The notes under the pieces were generated by a model, which saw only the letters and a program-made list of their open reading frames with translations, searched no databases and was not told the DNA's origin. DNA of 64,000 bases from Bacillota bacterium (GTDB lineage: Bacteria; Bacillota; Clostridia; Lachnospirales; Lachnospiraceae): NCBI GenBank assembly GCA_023402845.1, contig JAEYFP010000020.1:1-64000 (forward strand), written 5' to 3'. Both the position numbers and the translations under genes were made by a program. Positions 61,151 to 64,000 of this stretch are shown piece by piece. Within the stretch, counting starts at the first letter, position 1; the number at the start of each line of letters is the position of its first letter.

Positions 61151-62635
61151 ATGTCAGAATATTTACTTGAAATGACAGGAATTTGTAAATCGTTTGCGGG
61201 TGTTCATGCTTTGGATCATGTAAATTTCAAGGTCAGGCCCGGAAAGGTTATGTGTCTGGCCGGCGAGAACGGATGCGGAAAGTCTACGCTTGTAAAAATC
61301 ATCTCGGGTGTGTATGCCAAAGATGAAGGAAATGTATTTTTTGGAGAAAAACAGATTCATAAAATTACTCCCGCGGAAGCAACGAAATTGGGGATACAGG
61401 TAATCTACCAGGACTTGTCCATATTCCCTAATTTAACTGTAATGGAAAATTTGGCCATCAACTCTGAAATCACTGCCGGAAAAAAGCTTGTTAACAGATG
61501 CCGTTGGGAAGCAACTGCAAAGGAAGCTTTGTCAAAAATCGGTTACGATATAGATTTGCATGCAAAAATGGGCGAGTTAAGCGTTGCCGATAAACAGCTT
61601 GTTGCAATTTGCCGGGCGCTGCTCTTTGACGCAAAATTAATTATTATGGATGAGCCTACTACGGCACTTACCAAGAAGGAAGTAGACGCATTATTCAAAA
61701 CGGTTTGCCAGCTGCGGGACAGCGGCATCGCCATTATGTTTATCAGCCATAAGACAGAAGAAATTTTTGAAATTTCTGATGACGTGTGTATTATGCGAAA
61801 CGGCAAAAATGTGTATGCGGGACCTGTTTCTGAATTGACACCGCGGGACTTTACTTATCATATGACCGGACGCGAATTGACAGCAGACCATTTTATACCG
61901 AAGAATATAAGCAAAGAACCGGTATTGAAGGTGGATCAGCTTTCGCTGAAGAATAAGTTTGAAAATGTGTCCTTTGAGCTTCGCAAGGGAGAAATTCTCG
62001 GCATTACCGGCCTTCTTGGTTCGGGGCGTACGGAGCTTGCCTTAAGCCTGTTCGGTCTGGAGCATCCGAAGACCGGAACGATTACACTCAACGGAAAGCA
62101 GGTTAAAATCTCTTCACCGATCATGGCACAGAAATTGAAGATCGGTTATGTGCCGGAGGATCGTTTGACAGAGGGGCTGTGCCTGAATCAATCGATTGCG
62201 GATAATATTACATTGGCATCCTTAAAGCGTCTTTCCAATGCGATCGGATTGTTGAAGCAGCAGGATCTGATTGAAGATGCCGACATATGGAAGGATAAAT
62301 TCTCCATCGCAACAAATGATGTGAATCGATTTGCCGCCACATTATCCGGAGGAAATCAGCAGAAGATTGTTTTGTCCAAGTGGCTGAGCAATGATCTGGA
62401 TGTATTGATTTTGAACGGACCGACAGTCGGCGTAGATGTCGGGGCAAAACAGGATATTCATGCACTGGTGCATGAGCTTGCTAATGAAGGTCTGGGAGTA
62501 ATTATTATTTCCGATGACTTATCTGAAGTAGTTGTAAACTGCAGTCGGGTTATTGTTATGAAGGAAGGTAAAATTGTCGGTGAGTTATCTGGCGATGAGA
62601 TACCCGAAGACAGCATTCTTGATATTATTCGTTAA
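61151..62635 (+). CDS. CUT2 sugar ABC transporter ATPase (tandem domains)
   Basis: This 494-residue double ATPase has GENGCGKST and IIMDEPTTAL in the first half, and LLGSGRTEL with LSGGNQQKI and ILNGPTVGVDVG in the second, typical of RbsA/RhaT/LsrA. In the last motif Asn stands where many have Asp or Glu, in line with the degenerate second site of this family. ATG 61151 is preferred because AAAAGGAG lies upstream; an ATG at 61124 lacks a site. Confidence 0.9.
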   Translation: MSEYLLEMTGICKSFAGVHALDHVNFKVRPGKVMCLAGENGCGKSTLVKIISGVYAKDEGNVFFGEKQIHKITPAEATKLGIQVIYQDLSIFPNLTVMENLAINSEITAGKKLVNRCRWEATAKEALSKIGYDIDLHAKMGELSVADKQLVAICRALLFDAKLIIMDEPTTALTKKEVDALFKTVCQLRDSGIAIMFISHKTEEIFEISDDVCIMRNGKNVYAGPVSELTPRDFTYHMTGRELTADHFIPKNISKEPVLKVDQLSLKNKFENVSFELRKGEILGITGLLGSGRTELALSLFGLEHPKTGTITLNGKQVKISSPIMAQKLKIGYVPEDRLTEGLCLNQSIADNITLASLKRLSNAIGLLKQQDLIEDADIWKDKFSIATNDVNRFAATLSGGNQQKIVLSKWLSNDLDVLILNGPTVGVDVGAKQDIHALVHELANEGLGVIIISDDLSEVVVNCSRVIVMKEGKIVGELSGDEIPEDSILDIIR

Positions 62636-62647
62636 GGGGGATCACAG

Positions 62648-63649
62648 ATGAATAACGCTATGTTAAAACGCGCGACAAAACGTACAGAATTTTGGATTTT
62701 TCTTGTTTTGATAATCATGTGCGCCGCGATCCAGATTGTTTCCGGCGGACAGCTGTTTGAATCCAGTACAGTGGTTACAATTCTCCGTTCTATGGTTGTA
62801 GACGGAATGTTTGCAATGGTATGTCTGATTGTTATGGTATCGGGCGGATTTGATCTTTCGTTTCCTGCAATTGCCGCTTTAGCCTATTCGCTTTCTACAA
62901 CCATTTGTATGAATTTAGGCTGGTGCCAGACAAACCCATGGGCCGGATTTATTATTGCAATTTTAATCGGTGCCGTGCTTGGTATGCTGAACGGCTGGAT
63001 TATTTCTAATTATAAACTGAATACAATGATCGTTACGCTGGGAACACAGACCTTCTTTACCGGTATTTCCATGGGCTTGCTGGAGCTTAAGGAAATCACC
63101 TCGAAGCTTCCGGTCGGATTCCGTACATTCGGTGAATCCTACTTGTTTGAGGTTACAAACTCGGCGGGACTGCGTTCTACGATGACGACAATGTTCATTC
63201 CGTTTGTTATTTTATGTATCATTACCTCCTTTGTGTTAAACAAAACAATGTTTGGACGTGCCTTGTATGCAATCGGCGGTAACGAGGTTTCTGCGGAACG
63301 CGCCGGATATAATGTAAAGCAGGTAAAGTTTTTGCTTTACATGGCGGTGGGTGCGGCATCCGGCTTTATCGGAATGATCCGTGTGTGTATGGCCCGTCAG
63401 TCAATCCCCAAGGCACTTACCGGGAAGGAAATGACAATCATACCTGCGGTTATTCTCGGCGGCGCAAGTATTTTTGGAGGAGAAGGCTCTGTATTTGGAA
63501 CGTTATGCGCGGTTGCGATTATCACCGTTGTTTCAAACAGTATGCTGCTGATTGGAATTGATACCTACTGGCAGGATTTCTTTAACGGACTGGTAATTCT
63601 GATCGGTATTACAGTATCTGCGATTCAGGCGAAACGCCGTAATAAATAA
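62648..63649 (+). CDS. CUT2 sugar ABC transporter permease
   Basis: A 333-residue permease with about ten hydrophobic segments and typical CUT2 motifs SGGFDLSFPAIAAL and the cytoplasmic GGNEVSAERAGYNVK. AAGGGG lies upstream of the start. It pairs with the permease that begins at 63666. Confidence 0.92.
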   Translation: MNNAMLKRATKRTEFWIFLVLIIMCAAIQIVSGGQLFESSTVVTILRSMVVDGMFAMVCLIVMVSGGFDLSFPAIAALAYSLSTTICMNLGWCQTNPWAGFIIAILIGAVLGMLNGWIISNYKLNTMIVTLGTQTFFTGISMGLLELKEITSKLPVGFRTFGESYLFEVTNSAGLRSTMTTMFIPFVILCIITSFVLNKTMFGRALYAIGGNEVSAERAGYNVKQVKFLLYMAVGAASGFIGMIRVCMARQSIPKALTGKEMTIIPAVILGGASIFGGEGSVFGTLCAVAIITVVSNSMLLIGIDTYWQDFFNGLVILIGITVSAIQAKRRNK

Positions 63650-63665
63650 GAAGGAGGAGCATACA

Positions 63666-64000
63666 ATGTCAGCAAAATTAAAAGAGTATACAAGTAAAAA
63701 CCGATATACAACGATGCTTCTGGGATTGATGTCAATCCTTCTGATGTTTTTTACAGTGACAAAGGGCGCAACCCTCTGGTCCGTAGGAACATGGAAAGGA
63801 ATTGCCATGCAGTTTCCGGAGTATGGCTTGATGGCCCTCGGCGTGATGTTCTGCTTTATTATCGGAAATATTGACATGTCATTTGTGGCATTAGGTGATT
63901 TTGCATGTATTATGGCAGTCAGGTATATGGCAAGCCATGTGACGGAGGGGATGTCAAACGGACAGATCGGTGGAGTTATAGCAACGGCTTTTTTGATCGT
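63666..64000 (+). CDS. CUT2 sugar ABC transporter permease, second (runs off the window)
   Basis: A reading frame starts at ATG 63666 with AAGGAGGAG upstream and is open to the window edge (111 complete codons). It has hydrophobic helices and GNIDMSFVALGDFACIMAV, the same motif class as other CUT2 permeases. It is the second permease of this importer; its remaining part is beyond the window. Confidence 0.88.
   Translation, partial: MSAKLKEYTSKNRYTTMLLGLMSILLMFFTVTKGATLWSVGTWKGIAMQFPEYGLMALGVMFCFIIGNIDMSFVALGDFACIMAVRYMASHVTEGMSNGQIGGVIATAFLI

Overview
The window looks like chromosome of an anaerobic, low-to-mid GC Firmicute, most likely a gut Clostridium of the Lachnospiraceae type. The reasons are strong AGGAGG-type ribosome binding sites, Gram-positive lipoprotein sugar-binding proteins, a FabK/FabT-type fatty-acid cluster, a YesM/YesN two-component pair, a ROK-type XylR, and many plant-polysaccharide genes. 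No rRNA, tRNA, CRISPR array, insertion sequence or phage gene was seen. Family and strain cannot be fixed from the sequence alone.

Layout. (1) 350-8249: a type II fatty-acid synthesis operon (acpP, fabK, fabD, fabG, fabF, fabZ, an accD-accA fusion, fabH, fabT) with a FabT-like operator just after its promoter; accB and accC are absent. (2) 8252-14241: a RACo-like corrinoid activator with an AraC regulator, a small acidic protein, a two-domain polyphosphate:AMP phosphotransferase, a polysaccharide deacetylase and a second AraC regulator. (3) 14631-19990: a CUT1 sugar importer without ATPase, then a GH3 glycosidase. (4) 20105-24454: TetR and Lon, which share a near-identical 20-bp operator, and an iron-sulfur aldo/keto reductase. 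(5) 24569-30337: a cassette of TetR, a Cys-rich KTR protein, MptD-like ECF S and T proteins and two ABC half-transporters. (6) 30536-45289: a pentose block with a GH51 arabinofuranosidase, a CUT2 importer, YesN/YesM, xylulokinase, ROK/XylR, a DUF4867 protein and a fucose/arabinose-isomerase-like protein; three copies of an AGTTYA-N5-TAAAC site tie the last four together.

(7) 45529-64000 is the most unusual part. It holds a LacI-type regulator fused to a solute-binding-protein domain; a MaoC hydratase, sugar lactonase and Gfo/Idh dehydrogenase operon; a GntR regulator; a DapA-like aldolase; a solute-binding-protein-like protein with no signal peptide; four class III (CaiB/BaiF) CoA-transferases in two adjacent pairs; a YhcH/NanQ-type protein; two single-domain bacterial microcompartment (BMC) shell proteins; an L-rhamnose-mutarotase-like protein; and a rhamnose/AI-2-type CUT2 importer that runs off the window end. 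Three TGGT-N3-ACCA operators and two LacI-type palindromes placed identically relative to their promoters suggest that these operons form one regulon.

My reading, which is inference, is a sugar or sugar-acid catabolic system. An imported sugar is handled by anomerases, oxidised by the Gfo/Idh enzyme, opened by the lactonase, activated by CoA transfer through the paired CoA-transferases, dehydrated by MaoC and cleaved by the aldolase, with some of this chemistry tied to a minimal BMC-domain assembly. I do not know a described BMC locus of this composition.
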